Shown here piece after piece: positions 34,122 to 43,952 of a stretch of DNA of 64,000 nucleotides. Made by a program: the position numbers and the translations under genes. This DNA is from Amycolatopsis mongoliensis (GTDB lineage: Bacteria > Actinomycetota > Actinomycetes > Mycobacteriales > Pseudonocardiaceae). The stretch lies in assembly GCF_030285665.1 (NCBI RefSeq), contig NZ_CP127295.1, positions 5,704,001-5,768,000 on the forward strand, read 5' to 3'. The notes under the pieces were generated by a model. The model searched no databases and was not told where the DNA came from. It saw only the letters and a list, made by a program, of their open reading frames with translations. Numbering within the stretch: the first letter of the stretch is position 1; each line of letters begins with the position of its first letter.

Positions 34122-34901
34122 TCAGGCAGTCGGCGGCTGATAGACCTTCGTCAGCTTGCCGGCCGCGGCGCGGTCGAGCAGCCACAGCGTCCGGCGGTGC
34201 CCACGAGCCCCGGCCACCGGCAACTGAACCTCGCCGGCCCCGGCCAGTGCCAACGCCACCGCGTCGGCCTTCGCCGAGCCGGCCGTCATCAACCACACGT
34301 CCCGGGCCTGCCGGATCGCCGGCAGCGTCAGCGAAACCCGGGTCGGCGGGGGCTTGGGGCAGTTGCGCACCGCCACCACCGACCGTTCGGTCTCGTAGAC
34401 CGCCGGGGACTCCGGGAACACCGATGCCGTGTGCCCTTCGCCGCCCAGGCCCAGCAGCATGATGTCGAACGACGGCACGTCGCCGTGGTCCTCCGGGCCC
34501 GCGTTGTCCGCCAAAACGCGAGCGTAGGCCTCAGCCGCCGCGTCCACGTCATCGCCGAACTCGCCGTCCGACGGCGCGATCGCGTGGACGCGCTTCGGGT
34601 CGAGCGGGACGTGGTCGAGCAGGGCCTCGCGGGCCTGCTTCTCGTTCCGCTCGTCCGAATCCGCCGGGACGAACCGTTCGTCGCCCCAGTAGATGTCCAG
34701 GCGGGACCAGTCGATCGCGTCCCGGGCCGACGACGCCCGCAGCTCCGCCAGCACCGCGATCCCCGTGCCGCCGCCGGTGAGCACCAGCGACGCCGAGCCC
34801 TTGGCCGCCTGGACGTCCACCAGCCGCGTGACCAGCCGGGCGGCCGCCGCGGCCGCCAGGAGGTCCTGGTTCGCGTAGACGACGACTTCCGTCTTGCTCA
34901 T
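34122..34901 (-). CDS. pgl: 6-phosphogluconolactonase
   Basis: 259-aa PGL that hydrolyses 6-phosphogluconolactone in the oxidative pentose-phosphate path. Family motifs: ASLVLTGGGTGIAVLAEL, LDIYWGDERFVPADSDERNEKQAREALLDHVPL, FDIMLLGLGGEGHTASVFP and the C-terminal RRTLWLLDRAAAGKL. The catalytic His is in GGEGHTASVFP. The ATG at 34901 overlaps the opcA stop (ATGA), so it is translationally coupled; the open frame extends upstream through opcA without coding sense. It is the last gene of the tkt-tal-pgi-zwf-opcA-pgl operon. Confidence 0.95.
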   Translation of the reverse strand: MSKTEVVVYANQDLLAAAAAARLVTRLVDVQAAKGSASLVLTGGGTGIAVLAELRASSARDAIDWSRLDIYWGDERFVPADSDERNEKQAREALLDHVPLDPKRVHAIAPSDGEFGDDVDAAAEAYARVLADNAGPEDHGDVPSFDIMLLGLGGEGHTASVFPESPAVYETERSVVAVRNCPKPPPTRVSLTLPAIRQARDVWLMTAGSAKADAVALALAGAGEVQLPVAGARGHRRTLWLLDRAAAGKLTKVYQPPTA

Positions 34902-35896
34902 TTCTTCGCGCCCGAAGCGGCCGCCGCGGCCGGGGACGTGACGTCGGCCTTGGGCGGCGCCCCCGTCTTGCCGTTCGTGCCGGACGTGATCTTGCCCAGC
35001 CCGTGCAGCGACGCCTCGTAGACCTCGTCCGGGTCGAGCCGGCGCAGCTCCTCGACCAGGCAGTCCTGGGTGTTGCGGCGCTGCAGCGCGATCCGCCGGG
35101 TCGGCTGGCCCGGCTGGGTCAGCGTGCCGACGCGCCCGTCCGGCCGGTGCAGCTCCACCGGCCCCGAGCGGCGGTCCAGCGTCACCGAGATGATCCCCGC
35201 CGCGCCCGAGCTCTTGACCCGCTTGACCGGCACCTTGAGGTACTCGGCCAGCCAGGCCGCCAGCAGCTCGGTGGACGGCGAGTCGGCCTCGCCGGTCACG
35301 GTCGCGCCGGTGACCTTCTCGTACGGCGGCAGGTCCAGCGCCGAGACGAGCTGCGCGCGCCAGTGCGTCAGCCGCGTCCAGGCCAGGTCTGTGTCGCCCT
35401 CGGTGTACGCCTTCGCCCGCGTGGTCAGCGCTTTGACCGGGTTCTTCTCCGCGGCCGAGTCGGTGATCCGGCGCTGGGCCAGCTCGCCGAGCGGGTCCTT
35501 GTCCGGGGCCTTCGGGCCGGCGCCGGGCCACCAGGTGACGATCGGCGCGTCCGGCAGCAGCAGCGGCACCACCGCGCTCTGGCCCTGCGTGGCCAGCGGG
35601 CCGTAGAGCCGCAGCACGATGACCTCGCTCGCGCCGGCGTCGCCGCCGACCCTGATCTGGCCGTCGATGCGCGGCGCCGCCGTGCGCGCGCCCTTGGCCA
35701 CCACGATCACCCGCGACGGGTGCTCGCGGCTCGCGCCGTTGGCCGCTTCGATGGCCTCCTCGAGCTTGGCGTCGTCGTCGGCCACGATCACCAGCGTCAG
35801 GACCCGCCCGAGCGCCACTTGCCCGCCCTGTTCGCGGATCTCCACCAGCTTCTTGTTCAGTGCCGAAGTCGTGGTGGACGGCAGGTCGATGATCAC
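34898..35896 (-). CDS. opcA: Glucose-6-phosphate dehydrogenase assembly protein OpcA
   Basis: 332-aa OpcA, an actinobacterial/cyanobacterial partner that assembles or activates glucose-6-phosphate dehydrogenase. The start VIIDLPSTTTSALNKKLVEIREQGGQVALGRVLTLVI is characteristic, as are the RVIVVAKG, SEVIVLRLYGPLA, VVPLLLPDAPIVTWWPG and RRNTQDCLVEELRRLDPDEVYEASLHGL segments. GTG 35896 is selected because it overlaps the zwf stop (GTGA) and has GGAGG 5 nt upstream; an ATG 4 codons earlier would include that ribosome site. A Lys/Ala-rich tail (TSPAAAAASGAKK) looks disordered. Confidence 0.95.
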   Translation of the reverse strand: MIIDLPSTTTSALNKKLVEIREQGGQVALGRVLTLVIVADDDAKLEEAIEAANGASREHPSRVIVVAKGARTAAPRIDGQIRVGGDAGASEVIVLRLYGPLATQGQSAVVPLLLPDAPIVTWWPGAGPKAPDKDPLGELAQRRITDSAAEKNPVKALTTRAKAYTEGDTDLAWTRLTHWRAQLVSALDLPPYEKVTGATVTGEADSPSTELLAAWLAEYLKVPVKRVKSSGAAGIISVTLDRRSGPVELHRPDGRVGTLTQPGQPTRRIALQRRNTQDCLVEELRRLDPDEVYEASLHGLGKITSGTNGKTGAPPKADVTSPAAAAASGAKK

Positions 35897-37416
35897 GGGC
35901 GCCTCCATTTCCGGCCGGTGCGCTCCAGCATTTCGTCGGCGGACGGCGGGCCCCACGTGCCCGGCGGGTACTGCTCGGGCGCGCCTTCCTTGGCCCAGTG
36001 CTCGAGGATCGGGTCGAGGATCTTCCAGGACAGCTCGACCTCTTCGTTGACCGGGAACAGCGACGGCTCACCCAGCAGGACGTCCAGGATCAGCCGCTCG
36101 TAGGCCTCGGGGGAGGACTCGGTGAACGCGTGCCCGTACCCGAAGTCCATCGTGACGTCGCGGACCTCCATCGTGGTCCCCGGCACCTTCGAGCCGAACC
36201 GCAGCGTGATGCCCTCGTCCGGCTGCACTCGGATGACCAGGGCGTTCTGCCCCAGCTCCTCGGTCGACGTCGAGTCGAACGGCAAGTGCGGCGCCCGCTT
36301 GAACACCACGGCGATCTCGGTGACGCGGCGGCCGAGCCGCTTGCCGGTGCGCAGGTAGAACGGCACCCCGGCCCAGCGGCGGCTTTGCACCTCGAGGGTC
36401 ACCGCGGCGTAGGTCTCGGTCTTCGAGTCCTTCGCGAAACCCTCTTCCTGCAGCAGGCCGGGCACCTTCGTGCCGCCCTGCCAGCCGCCCGCGTACTGGC
36501 CGCGCGCGGTGGTCTTGCTCAGCGGCCCGATCGCGCTGGTGCCCGAGAGCACCTTGATCTTCTCCGCGCGCAGGGCCCGCGGCGCGAACGAAAGCGGCTC
36601 CTCCATCGCGGTGAAGGCCAGCAGCTGCAGCAGGTGGTTCTGGATGACGTCGCGGGCCGCGCCGATCCCGTCGTAGTACCCCGCGCGCCCGCCGAGGCCG
36701 ATGTCCTCGGCCATGGTGATCTGCACGTGATCGACGTAGTTGGCGTTCCAGATCGGCTCGAACAGCTGGTTCGCGAAGCGCAGCGCCAGGATGTTCTGCA
36801 CCGTCTCCTTGCCGAGGTAGTGGTCGATGCGGAACACCGACTCCTCGGGGAAGACGTCGTTGACGATCGCGTTCAGCTCTTCGGCGCTCTTCAGGTCGTG
36901 CCCGAAGGGCTTCTCGATGACGACGCGCCGCCAGGTGTTCTCGTCGGCGTTCGCCAGCCCGGAGCGGGCCAGCTGCTTGGTCACCACCGGGAACGCGCTG
37001 GGCGGGATCGACAGGTAGAACGCGGTGTTGCCGCCGGTGCCGCGTTCCTCGTCGAGGTCCTTGACCGTCCGCGCGAGCCGGTCGAAGGCGTCGTCGTCGT
37101 CGAAGGTGCCCTGCACGAACCGGATGCCTTCGGCGAGCCGGTTCCACACCGACTCCTTGAACGGCGTCCGCGCGTGCTCCTTGACCGAGTCGTGCACGAG
37201 CTCGCCGAAGTCCTGGTGCTCCCAGTCGCGACGGGCGAACCCGACGAGCGAGAAGCCGGCGGGCAGCAGCCCGCGGTTGGCCAGGTCGTAGATGGCGGGC
37301 ATCAGCTTCTTGCGGGCCAGGTCGCCGGTGACGCCGAAGATCACCAGGCTGGACGGCCCGGCGATGCGCGGGAGCCGCTTGTCCCGCGGATCGCGAAGGG
37401 GATTGGTCCACGTCAT
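35893..37416 (-). CDS. zwf: Glucose-6-phosphate dehydrogenase
   Basis: 507-aa G6PDH, oxidising glucose-6-phosphate to the lactone and producing NADPH. Landmarks: LVIFGVTGDLARKKLMPAIYDL (nucleotide binding), YLSIPPSAF, VVIEKPFGHDL, the active-site RIDHYLGKETVQN with the catalytic His region, GYYDGIGAARDVIQNHLLQLLAFTAME, and VPFYLRTGKRLGRRVTEI. The ATG at 37416 overlaps the pgi stop (ATGA), and its own stop overlaps opcA. The tight overlaps mean Zwf, its assembly factor OpcA and the lactonase are made together. Confidence 0.97.
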   Translation of the reverse strand: MTWTNPLRDPRDKRLPRIAGPSSLVIFGVTGDLARKKLMPAIYDLANRGLLPAGFSLVGFARRDWEHQDFGELVHDSVKEHARTPFKESVWNRLAEGIRFVQGTFDDDDAFDRLARTVKDLDEERGTGGNTAFYLSIPPSAFPVVTKQLARSGLANADENTWRRVVIEKPFGHDLKSAEELNAIVNDVFPEESVFRIDHYLGKETVQNILALRFANQLFEPIWNANYVDHVQITMAEDIGLGGRAGYYDGIGAARDVIQNHLLQLLAFTAMEEPLSFAPRALRAEKIKVLSGTSAIGPLSKTTARGQYAGGWQGGTKVPGLLQEEGFAKDSKTETYAAVTLEVQSRRWAGVPFYLRTGKRLGRRVTEIAVVFKRAPHLPFDSTSTEELGQNALVIRVQPDEGITLRFGSKVPGTTMEVRDVTMDFGYGHAFTESSPEAYERLILDVLLGEPSLFPVNEEVELSWKILDPILEHWAKEGAPEQYPPGTWGPPSADEMLERTGRKWRRP

Positions 37417-39035
37417 GCGGTGACCTCCTGTACCGCGCGGACGACGGCCGCGAGGCCCGCGGCCCGGTCGGTCAGGTGCAGGCGCAGCACCGGGCGGCCG
37501 TGCTCGGCGAGCACCTGCCCGTCGCCGAGCGCCTGGGCGTGCTGCAGCTGGCCCAGCGTGTACGGCCGGTCCGGCACGTCGAGGTCCTGCTCGACGGCGC
37601 CGGTGAGCTGCAGGAAGACGCCGTTCTGGTGCCCGCCCTTGTGGTACTGGCCGGTGGAGTGCAGGAACCGCGGTCCCCAGCCGAACGTCGTCTGCAGGCC
37701 GGTGCGCTTGGCGATCTCGCCGCGCAGCAGCGCCGTCGACGCGTCCTCGAGCCGGTCGAGGTAGGCCTGCACCGCGACGTAGCCCGCGTCCGGCGCCGAA
37801 GCGAAGAACGCGCGGAGCACGTCGGTCAGGCTGCCCTCGGTGGACACCCCGTCGCTGCCGAAGATCTCGACCGGACCGTCCACAGCGGACGCCGTCTCGC
37901 CGCCCTTCAGCTTCTCCGGGTCGTCCAGCAGCGCGCGCGCCGCCTTCTTCGCGGCTTCGACGTCGGGCTGGTCGAACGGGTTGATCCCGAGCAGCCTGCC
38001 GGCCAGCGCCGTCGCGAACTCCCAGAGCAGGAGCTGCGCACCGAGCGAGCCGGTGACGGCGATCTTCGCCGCGCCCTGCGGGCTCCCGACGGCGACCGCG
38101 GTGGCGTCGGACTTCGCGTCGGCGAAGCCGGGTGCCTCCGTGCTCTCGACCGCGACCGGCAGCAACCCGGTGCCCTGCTTGCCGGTGGACTCCGCGATCA
38201 GCTGCTCCGCCCAGTCGGGGAAGCCCTTGATGCCGGAACCGGAGTCGGCCAGCACGACCTTCTCCGCGCCCGCTTCGTGCGCGGCGGCCCACGCGGCGGC
38301 CAGCTTGACCGCCGGGTTGGCCGTGTTGTCGGCGGCGAGCTCCTCGGCCACCGAGGCGGCCTGGTCGAGCAGCCGGGCGACGTCGGCGCCGGCGAGGCCG
38401 GCCGGGACGAGCCCGAACGCCGTCAGCGCCGAGTAGCGGCCGCCGACGTGCGGGTCGGCGAGGAAGGTCTTGCGGTAACCCTCCTTTTCGGACAGTTCCT
38501 GGAACGGCGAGCCCGGGTCGGTGACGACCACGATCCGCCGCGCCGCGTCGATCCCCGCGTCGGCGAACGCCTTCGCGAAGATCCGCCGGTGGCTGTCGGT
38601 CTCGACGGTGCCGCCCGACTTCGACGACACCACGATCACCGTGCGCTCGAGGTCACCGGCCAGCGCGTCGGCGACCTGGCCGGGGTCGGTGGTGTCGAGC
38701 ACGGTCAGCGCGACGCCGTCGGTGGCGGTGATCACCTCCGGCGCCAGCGACGAGCCGCCCATGCCGGCCAGCACCACGCGGTCGACGCCCTCGGACCGCA
38801 GTTCGGTCCGCAGCGCCTCGATCTCGCCGATCAGCGGCCGGGACGACTTGTGCAGCGTCGTCCACGACAGCCGGATCGACGCCTCGGATTCGGCGTCCGG
38901 CCCCCAGAGCGTGGCGTCCTGGGCCGCCAGCTTCGAAGCGGCCTGGTCCGCGACCAGCCGTTCGGCCAGGGGCGCAGCACGCTCCGCCAGTTCGGCGTCC
39001 ACGATCTCGACGCCGGTCTTTTCCCCTGTCGTCAT
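37413..39035 (-). CDS. pgi: Glucose-6-phosphate isomerase, actinobacterial TAL-operon type
   Basis: 540-aa phosphoglucose isomerase of the divergent type found inside actinobacterial pentose-phosphate operons. SIS-fold signatures are clear: VVLAGMGGSSLAPEVI, VIVVSSKSGGTVET, DPHVGGRYSALTAFGLVPAGLAG, LADSGSGIKGFPDWAEQLIAESTGKQG, LLGINPFDQPDVEAAK, and a C-terminal FLHSTGQYHKGGHQNGVFLQLTG..PYTLGQLQHAQALGDGQVL block. The ATG at 39035 follows GGGCTGAAG; it starts 8 nt after the tal stop. It links glycolysis to the NADPH-producing branch in the same operon. A second, classical pgi may exist elsewhere. Confidence 0.93.
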   Translation of the reverse strand: MTTGEKTGVEIVDAELAERAAPLAERLVADQAASKLAAQDATLWGPDAESEASIRLSWTTLHKSSRPLIGEIEALRTELRSEGVDRVVLAGMGGSSLAPEVITATDGVALTVLDTTDPGQVADALAGDLERTVIVVSSKSGGTVETDSHRRIFAKAFADAGIDAARRIVVVTDPGSPFQELSEKEGYRKTFLADPHVGGRYSALTAFGLVPAGLAGADVARLLDQAASVAEELAADNTANPAVKLAAAWAAAHEAGAEKVVLADSGSGIKGFPDWAEQLIAESTGKQGTGLLPVAVESTEAPGFADAKSDATAVAVGSPQGAAKIAVTGSLGAQLLLWEFATALAGRLLGINPFDQPDVEAAKKAARALLDDPEKLKGGETASAVDGPVEIFGSDGVSTEGSLTDVLRAFFASAPDAGYVAVQAYLDRLEDASTALLRGEIAKRTGLQTTFGWGPRFLHSTGQYHKGGHQNGVFLQLTGAVEQDLDVPDRPYTLGQLQHAQALGDGQVLAEHGRPVLRLHLTDRAAGLAAVVRAVQEVTA

Positions 39036-39043
39036 GTCGTGCT

Positions 39044-40156
39044 TCAGCCCTTCACGTTCTCGAGCTGGCCGTTGACGGTCTCGAGCAGTTCCGTCCAGGA
39101 CTTCTCGAACTTCTCGACGCCCTCGTTCTCCAGCGTGAGGAACACGTCGGTGATGTCGATGCCGACGGCCTCGAGCTTGTCGAAGACCTCCTGCGCCTCG
39201 GCACCGCGCCCGGTCACCTGGTCGCCCTTGAACTCGGAGCTCTCGGCGACGGCGTCCATCGTCTTCTCCGGCATGGTGTTGACGGTGCCCTTCACCACCA
39301 GGTCGTCGACGTAGAGCGTGGGGGAGTAGTCCGGGTTCTTGACGCCGGTCGAGGCCCACAGCGGGCGCTGCGCGTGGGCGCCGTCGGCCGCGAGGGCCTT
39401 CCAGCGGTCCGTGGCGAACAGTTCCTCGAAGGCGGCGAAGGCGAGCCGCGCGTTGGCGACGGCGGCCTTGCCGCGCAGGGCCTTGGCCTCGTCGGTGCCG
39501 ATCGCGTCGAGCCGCTTGTCGATCTCGGTGTCCACCCGGGACACGAAGAACGACGCGACCGAGTGGATGCCGCGCAGGTCGTGGCCGTTGGCCTTCGCCT
39601 GCTCCAGGCCGGCGAAGAAGGCCTCGATGACCTTCTTGTAGCGCTCGACGGAGAAGATCAGCGTGACATTGACGCTGATGCCCTCGGCCAGCGTCTTGGT
39701 GATCGCCGGCAGGCCCTCTTCGGTGGCCGGGATCTTGATCAGCACGTTCGGCCGGTCCACGGTCTTCCACAGGTCCTGCGCCTCGGCCACCGTCTTGTCG
39801 GAGTCCTTGGCCAGCCGCGGGTCCACTTCGATGGACACCCGGCCGTCGACCCCGTTCGTCGCGGTGTAGATGTCGCGGAACAGGTCCGCGGCGTTGCGCA
39901 CGTCGGTCGTGGTCAGCTCCCGGATGGTCGCCTCGACGTCGGCGCCGCGGGCGGCGAGCTCCTTCGTCTGCTCGTCGTACGCCTCGCCCTTCGACATCGC
40001 GTTGGCGAAGATCGTCGGGTTGGTCGTCACGCCCACCACGTGCTTGTCGCGGATCAGGCCGGCCAGGTTGCCCGTGTTCAGGCGTTCCCGCGAAAGGTCG
40101 TCGAGCCAGATCGATACGCCGGCCTCGGACAGCTGCGCGAGCTTGTCGGTGCTCAT
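39044..40156 (-). CDS. tal: Transaldolase
   Basis: 370-aa transaldolase that moves a dihydroxyacetone unit between sugar phosphates in the non-oxidative pentose-phosphate pathway. Family sequence is complete: the [18 protein letters not shown] start, [29 protein letters not shown], the Schiff-base lysine in [48 protein letters not shown] and [23 protein letters not shown]. The length fits the longer actinobacterial transaldolase type. It is 18 nt downstream of tkt and 8 nt before pgi. Confidence 0.96.
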   Translation of the reverse strand: MSTDKLAQLSEAGVSIWLDDLSRERLNTGNLAGLIRDKHVVGVTTNPTIFANAMSKGEAYDEQTKELAARGADVEATIRELTTTDVRNAADLFRDIYTATNGVDGRVSIEVDPRLAKDSDKTVAEAQDLWKTVDRPNVLIKIPATEEGLPAITKTLAEGISVNVTLIFSVERYKKVIEAFFAGLEQAKANGHDLRGIHSVASFFVSRVDTEIDKRLDAIGTDEAKALRGKAAVANARLAFAAFEELFATDRWKALAADGAHAQRPLWASTGVKNPDYSPTLYVDDLVVKGTVNTMPEKTMDAVAESSEFKGDQVTGRGAEAQEVFDKLEAVGIDITDVFLTLENEGVEKFEKSWTELLETVNGQLENVKG

Positions 40157-40174
40157 TGCTGCGTCACTTCCTCT

Positions 40175-42283
40175 TCAGTTCTTGGTGTTGGCGATCGAGC
40201 GGCGGGCCGCCTCGACGACTGCTTCCGCGGTGAACCCGAACTCACGGAACAGTGTGGCGGCATCGGCGGAGGCGCCGAAGTGCTCGATCGAAACGTTCAC
40301 CCCGGCGTCACCGGTGAAGCGGTGCCACGACTGGGCGATGCCCGCCTCGACGGACACGCGGGCCTTCACACCGGCCGGGATGACGGACTCGCGGTAGGCC
40401 GCGTCCTGCGCGTCGAACCACTCGACGCACGGCATGGACACGACGCGCGCCTTGACGCCGTCGGCCTCGAGGGTCTTCTTCGCCTCGACGGCGAGCTGGA
40501 CCTCGGAACCGGTGGCGATCAGGATCACGTCCGGCGTGGCAGTAGCGTCTTCGGAGTCGGCCAGGACGTAGCCGCCCTTCTTGACGCCCTCCGCGCTGGT
40601 GCCCTCGAGCACCGGCACGTTCTGGCGGGTGAGCGCCAGGCCGGACGGGTGGTGGACGTCCTCCAGTACGGCCTTCCACGCGTAGGCGGTCTCGTTGGCG
40701 TCCGCCGGGCGGACGACGTTGAGGCCCGGGATCGCGCGCAGTGCGGAGAGCTGCTCGATCGGCTGGTGCGTCGGCCCGTCCTCGCCGAGGCCGATCGAGT
40801 CGTGCGTCCAGACGTAGGTGACCGGCGCCTTCATCAGCGCGGCCAGCCGGACCGGCGGGCGCATGTAGTCGGAGAAGATGAGGAACGTCGCGCCGTACGG
40901 GCGGGTGCCGCCGTGCAGCGCGATCCCGTTGAGGATCGAGCCCATGGCGTGCTCACGGACGCCGAAGTGCAGCGTCCGGCCGTACGGGTTGGCCTGCCAC
41001 ATCTCCGTGGTGGCCTTCTCGGGGCCGAACGAGTCGGCGCCCTTCATCGTCGTGTTGTTGCTCTCGGCCAGGTCGGCCGAGCCGCCCCACAGCTCCGGCA
41101 GCGGCTCGGCGAGGGCGTTGAGGACCTCACCCGAGGCCTTGCGGGTCGCGACACCCTTGGCGTCCGGCTCCCAGTGCGGCAGGTTGTCGGCGAAGCCCTC
41201 CGGCAGCGTGCGGGTCTTCAGCCGGTCGCCCAGCTTCTTGCGCTCCGGGTTCGCGGCGCCCCACGCCTCGTACTTCTCCTGCCATTCGGCGTGCGCGATC
41301 TTGCCGCGCTCGAGCGCCTGGCGGGTGTGCTTGAGCACGTCGTCCTCGACCTGGAACGACTGCTCCGGGTCGAAGCCGAGGATCTTCTTGACCGCGGCGA
41401 CCTCTTCGGCGCCCAGCGCGGCGCCGTGCGCCTTGCCGGTGCCCATCTTCTTCGGCGCCGGGTAGCCGATCACGGTCCGCAGCGCGATGAAGGACGGGCG
41501 GCCCGTCTCGGCCTTCGCGTTCTTGATGGCCTCTTCGATCGCGACGACGTCTTCGCCGCCTTCGACGACCTGGGTGTGCCACCCGTAGGCCTCGTAGCGC
41601 GCGACCGTGTCCTCCGACAGGGCGATGTTCGTGTCGTCCTCGATGGAGATCTTGTTGTCGTCGTAGAAGACGATGAGGTTGCCCAGCTCCTGGCGGCCCG
41701 CGATGGACGAGGCCTCGGAGGTGACGCCCTCTTCGATGTCGCCGTCGGAGGCGATCACGTAGATGTGGTGGTCGAAGATGCTCTCGCCGGGCGCCGCGTC
41801 CGGGTCCAGCAGGCCGCGCTCGCGGCGGGCGGCCATCGCCATGCCCACGGCGTTCGCCAGGCCCTGCCCCAGCGGGCCGGTGGTGGTCTCGACGCCGTCG
41901 GTGTGCCGGTACTCGGGGTGGCCCGGGGTCTTGGAGCCCCACTTGCGCAGCTGCTTGAGGTCCTCGAGCTCGAGGCCGTAGCCGGCGAGGAACAGCTGGA
42001 TGTAGAGCGTCAGGCTGGAGTGCCCGGCCGACAGGACGAACCGGTCGCGGCCCGGCCAGTGCTGGTCGTTCGGGTCGTGACGCAGCGTGCGCTGGAACAG
42101 CGTGTAGGCCAGCGGCGCCAGGCTCATCGCGGTGCCGGGGTGGCCGCTGCCACAGTTCTCGACCGCGTCCGCGGCGAGCACCCGGACGGTGTCCACGGCG
42201 CGGGTGTCGGTGTCGGTCCAGTCGGCGGGGACGTTACGCCGGAGGAGTGGGTTGTTCTCGCTGGTAGGGGCGGTTTCGGACAC
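40175..42283 (-). CDS. tkt: Transketolase
   Basis: 702-aa thiamine-diphosphate enzyme moving two-carbon units in the pentose-phosphate pathway. TPP-binding GDG..N motif appears as SDGDIEEGVTSEASSIAGRQELGNLIVFYDDNKISIE; other landmarks are NCGSGHPGTAMSLAPLAYTLF, DRFVLSAGHSSLTLY, TTGPLGQGLANAVG, HFGVREHAMGSILNGIALHGG, YVWTHDSIGLGEDGPTHQPIEQL and PSGLALTRQ. GTG 42283 is preferred because GGAG stands just upstream; an in-frame ATG at 42304 would swallow that site. First gene of the minus-strand operon, divergent from ctaB. Confidence 0.95.
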   Translation of the reverse strand: MSETAPTSENNPLLRRNVPADWTDTDTRAVDTVRVLAADAVENCGSGHPGTAMSLAPLAYTLFQRTLRHDPNDQHWPGRDRFVLSAGHSSLTLYIQLFLAGYGLELEDLKQLRKWGSKTPGHPEYRHTDGVETTTGPLGQGLANAVGMAMAARRERGLLDPDAAPGESIFDHHIYVIASDGDIEEGVTSEASSIAGRQELGNLIVFYDDNKISIEDDTNIALSEDTVARYEAYGWHTQVVEGGEDVVAIEEAIKNAKAETGRPSFIALRTVIGYPAPKKMGTGKAHGAALGAEEVAAVKKILGFDPEQSFQVEDDVLKHTRQALERGKIAHAEWQEKYEAWGAANPERKKLGDRLKTRTLPEGFADNLPHWEPDAKGVATRKASGEVLNALAEPLPELWGGSADLAESNNTTMKGADSFGPEKATTEMWQANPYGRTLHFGVREHAMGSILNGIALHGGTRPYGATFLIFSDYMRPPVRLAALMKAPVTYVWTHDSIGLGEDGPTHQPIEQLSALRAIPGLNVVRPADANETAYAWKAVLEDVHHPSGLALTRQNVPVLEGTSAEGVKKGGYVLADSEDATATPDVILIATGSEVQLAVEAKKTLEADGVKARVVSMPCVEWFDAQDAAYRESVIPAGVKARVSVEAGIAQSWHRFTGDAGVNVSIEHFGASADAATLFREFGFTAEAVVEAARRSIANTKN

Positions 42284-42576
42284 TGAACTCCAACTCCCGG
42301 TCATGATGGTTGCGGCTGGTCTTCCTCGTTCCGGTTACCCGTGCGCACGGACATGTATCTCAATCGATCCCGAAGGGTCGATATTCCTGCTCGCGGCCGT
42401 GCGCGGGGCAATCGCGGCCCGTCGCGGCCAGCCTAGTGCTTGGACCCGTTCCAGACCCGCGATCACCCACGGGATTCACCACGTCTAACATCGTTCGAGG
42501 GTTCAGTCCGGCGGTTTCAGCGGCTCCACCACCTCCGCCGGGGCAGGGCCCACCCGAACCTGACGCAGGGAGTGAA
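42284..42576. promoter_or_regulatory. 293-bp divergent promoter region tkt/ctaB
   Basis: No ORF with coding character. It must carry promoters for the pentose-phosphate operon (leftward) and ctaB (rightward). A TAACAT at 42486-42491 is a possible ctaB -10, giving an ~80-nt leader that ends in CAGGGAG before the ATG. No clear operator palindrome was found. Confidence 0.35.
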
Positions 42577-43557
42577 ATGTCGTTGGTGAACGCTGCGCAC
42601 GGACGCAGTGAAGACACCAGCGCCGTGCACCCGACCGGTGAACGACCGCACGGTGACCGGCGAAGCATCCGCCGGATCGTCGGCGCCTACGCCGCACTGG
42701 CGAAGCCGCGGGTGATCGAGCTCCTGCTGGTGACCACCATCCCGGCGATGTTCCTCGCCGGCCGTCAGATCCCCTCGCCGTGGCTGGTCCTGGCCACGCT
42801 GGTCGGCGGGACGATGGCCGCGGGCAGCGCGAACGCGCTCAACTGCGTGATCGACGCGGACATCGACAAGGTGATGAACCGCACGAAGCGGCGTCCGCTG
42901 GTGAAGGACTCGGTGCCCCGCCGCGGTGCACTGGTCTTCGGCCTGGTCATGGGCGTCGCGTCGGCCGTGGTGCTCTATTTCACGGTCAACCTGCTGTCGG
43001 CGATCCTGGCGGTCGCGACGATCCTCTTCTACATCTTCGTCTACACGCTCGGCCTCAAGCGGCGCACGTCACAGAACGTGGTCTGGGGCGGCGCGGCGGG
43101 CTGCATGCCGGTCGTCATCGGCTGGGCGGCCGTCACCGGCACCGTGCAGTGGCCGGCGTTCGTGATGTTCGGCGTCATCTTCTTCTGGACGCCGCCCCAC
43201 ACGTGGGCGCTGGGCATGAAGTACCGCGACGACTACGAGCGCGCGGGCGTCCCGATGCTCCCGGTCGTCGCCACGGCCCAGCACGTCGCCCGCCAGATCG
43301 TCATCTACTCGTGGGTGATGGTGGCGTGGACGCTGCTGCTGCTCCCGGTGACGTCCTGGCTGTACGGCACGTTCGCCATCCTGGCGGGCGGCTGGTTCCT
43401 CTTCTACGCGCACAGCCTGCAGGCCGCGGTGCGGCGCGGTGAAGAGACGAAGCCGATGGCGCTGTTCCACCGGTCCAACACGTACCTGATGATCGTGTTC
43501 GTGGCGCTGGCGGTCGACTCGGCCATCGGCCTGCCGACCCTCGGTCTCCCGTTCTGA
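42577..43557 (+). CDS. ctaB: Protoheme IX farnesyltransferase (heme O synthase)
   Basis: 326-aa UbiA-superfamily membrane enzyme that adds a farnesyl group to heme b, making heme O for cytochrome oxidase. It has about eight or nine hydrophobic segments, the Asp-rich prenyl-PP site [20 protein letters not shown], the second region [14 protein letters not shown] and the substrate loop [18 protein letters not shown]. The ATG at 42577 follows CAGGGAG; the frame is open 89 codons further upstream but without family sequence. The partner heme A synthase ctaA is 9 kb downstream. Its stop overlaps the following unknown gene. Confidence 0.95.
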   Translation: MSLVNAAHGRSEDTSAVHPTGERPHGDRRSIRRIVGAYAALAKPRVIELLLVTTIPAMFLAGRQIPSPWLVLATLVGGTMAAGSANALNCVIDADIDKVMNRTKRRPLVKDSVPRRGALVFGLVMGVASAVVLYFTVNLLSAILAVATILFYIFVYTLGLKRRTSQNVVWGGAAGCMPVVIGWAAVTGTVQWPAFVMFGVIFFWTPPHTWALGMKYRDDYERAGVPMLPVVATAQHVARQIVIYSWVMVAWTLLLLPVTSWLYGTFAILAGGWFLFYAHSLQAAVRRGEETKPMALFHRSNTYLMIVFVALAVDSAIGLPTLGLPF

Positions 43558-43952
43558 GCCCGGCGGAGTTCTTCGCCGACATCATCGAGTCGGGCACCGT
43601 CCTCGGCGCCGACCACACGTGGTCACCCGAGCGGGTGGTGCAGCTGCTCGGCGACGACTTCGGCGACAACCCGTCGGACTGCTCGCTCGGCCGTGACCGC
43701 GGCCCCGAGACGGTCAACGGCGTGCTCCGCGACCGCTGCGGCGCCTTCCCCGGTCCGGTGACGTTCGACCAGGTCGGCGCGCTGCTGACCGAGCGGGGCG
43801 TGCCGCTGGCCGAAGTGCCGTGCCCGGCGGACCCCGACGAGATGCGCACGTACTGGCAGCCGGATTCGACGACCATGGTCTACGTGGTGTCGGGGTCCAG
43901 CTACGGCAACGCCGGCGACGTGTGCAAGGTGATCAGCCCGGACACGCCGTGA
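43554..43952 (+). CDS. Hypothetical protein, 132 aa, probable CTG start overlapping ctaB stop
   Basis: Unknown function. Coding-type sequence ([18 protein letters not shown], then [20 protein letters not shown]) runs continuously from the ctaB stop, but the first ATG/GTG/TTG in frame is GTG 43635, in the middle of the conserved-looking segment. CTG at 43554-43556 overlaps the ctaB stop as CTGA, exactly like the ATGA/GTGA couplings elsewhere here, so it is the proposed start. The protein resembles small immunity-like or regulatory proteins in its DxxxGDNPSD and late [20 protein letters not shown] pattern, but no family was recognised. It ends in an overlap (GTGA) with the next gene. If GTG 43635 is used instead, the product has 105 aa. 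Confidence 0.6.
   Translation: MSPAEFFADIIESGTVLGADHTWSPERVVQLLGDDFGDNPSDCSLGRDRGPETVNGVLRDRCGAFPGPVTFDQVGALLTERGVPLAEVPCPADPDEMRTYWQPDSTTMVYVVSGSSYGNAGDVCKVISPDTP

Noticed and set aside
39374..42286. 970-aa plus-strand frame opposite tal and tkt
   Set aside because: Antisense shadow; tal and tkt on the minus strand are complete with catalytic motifs.
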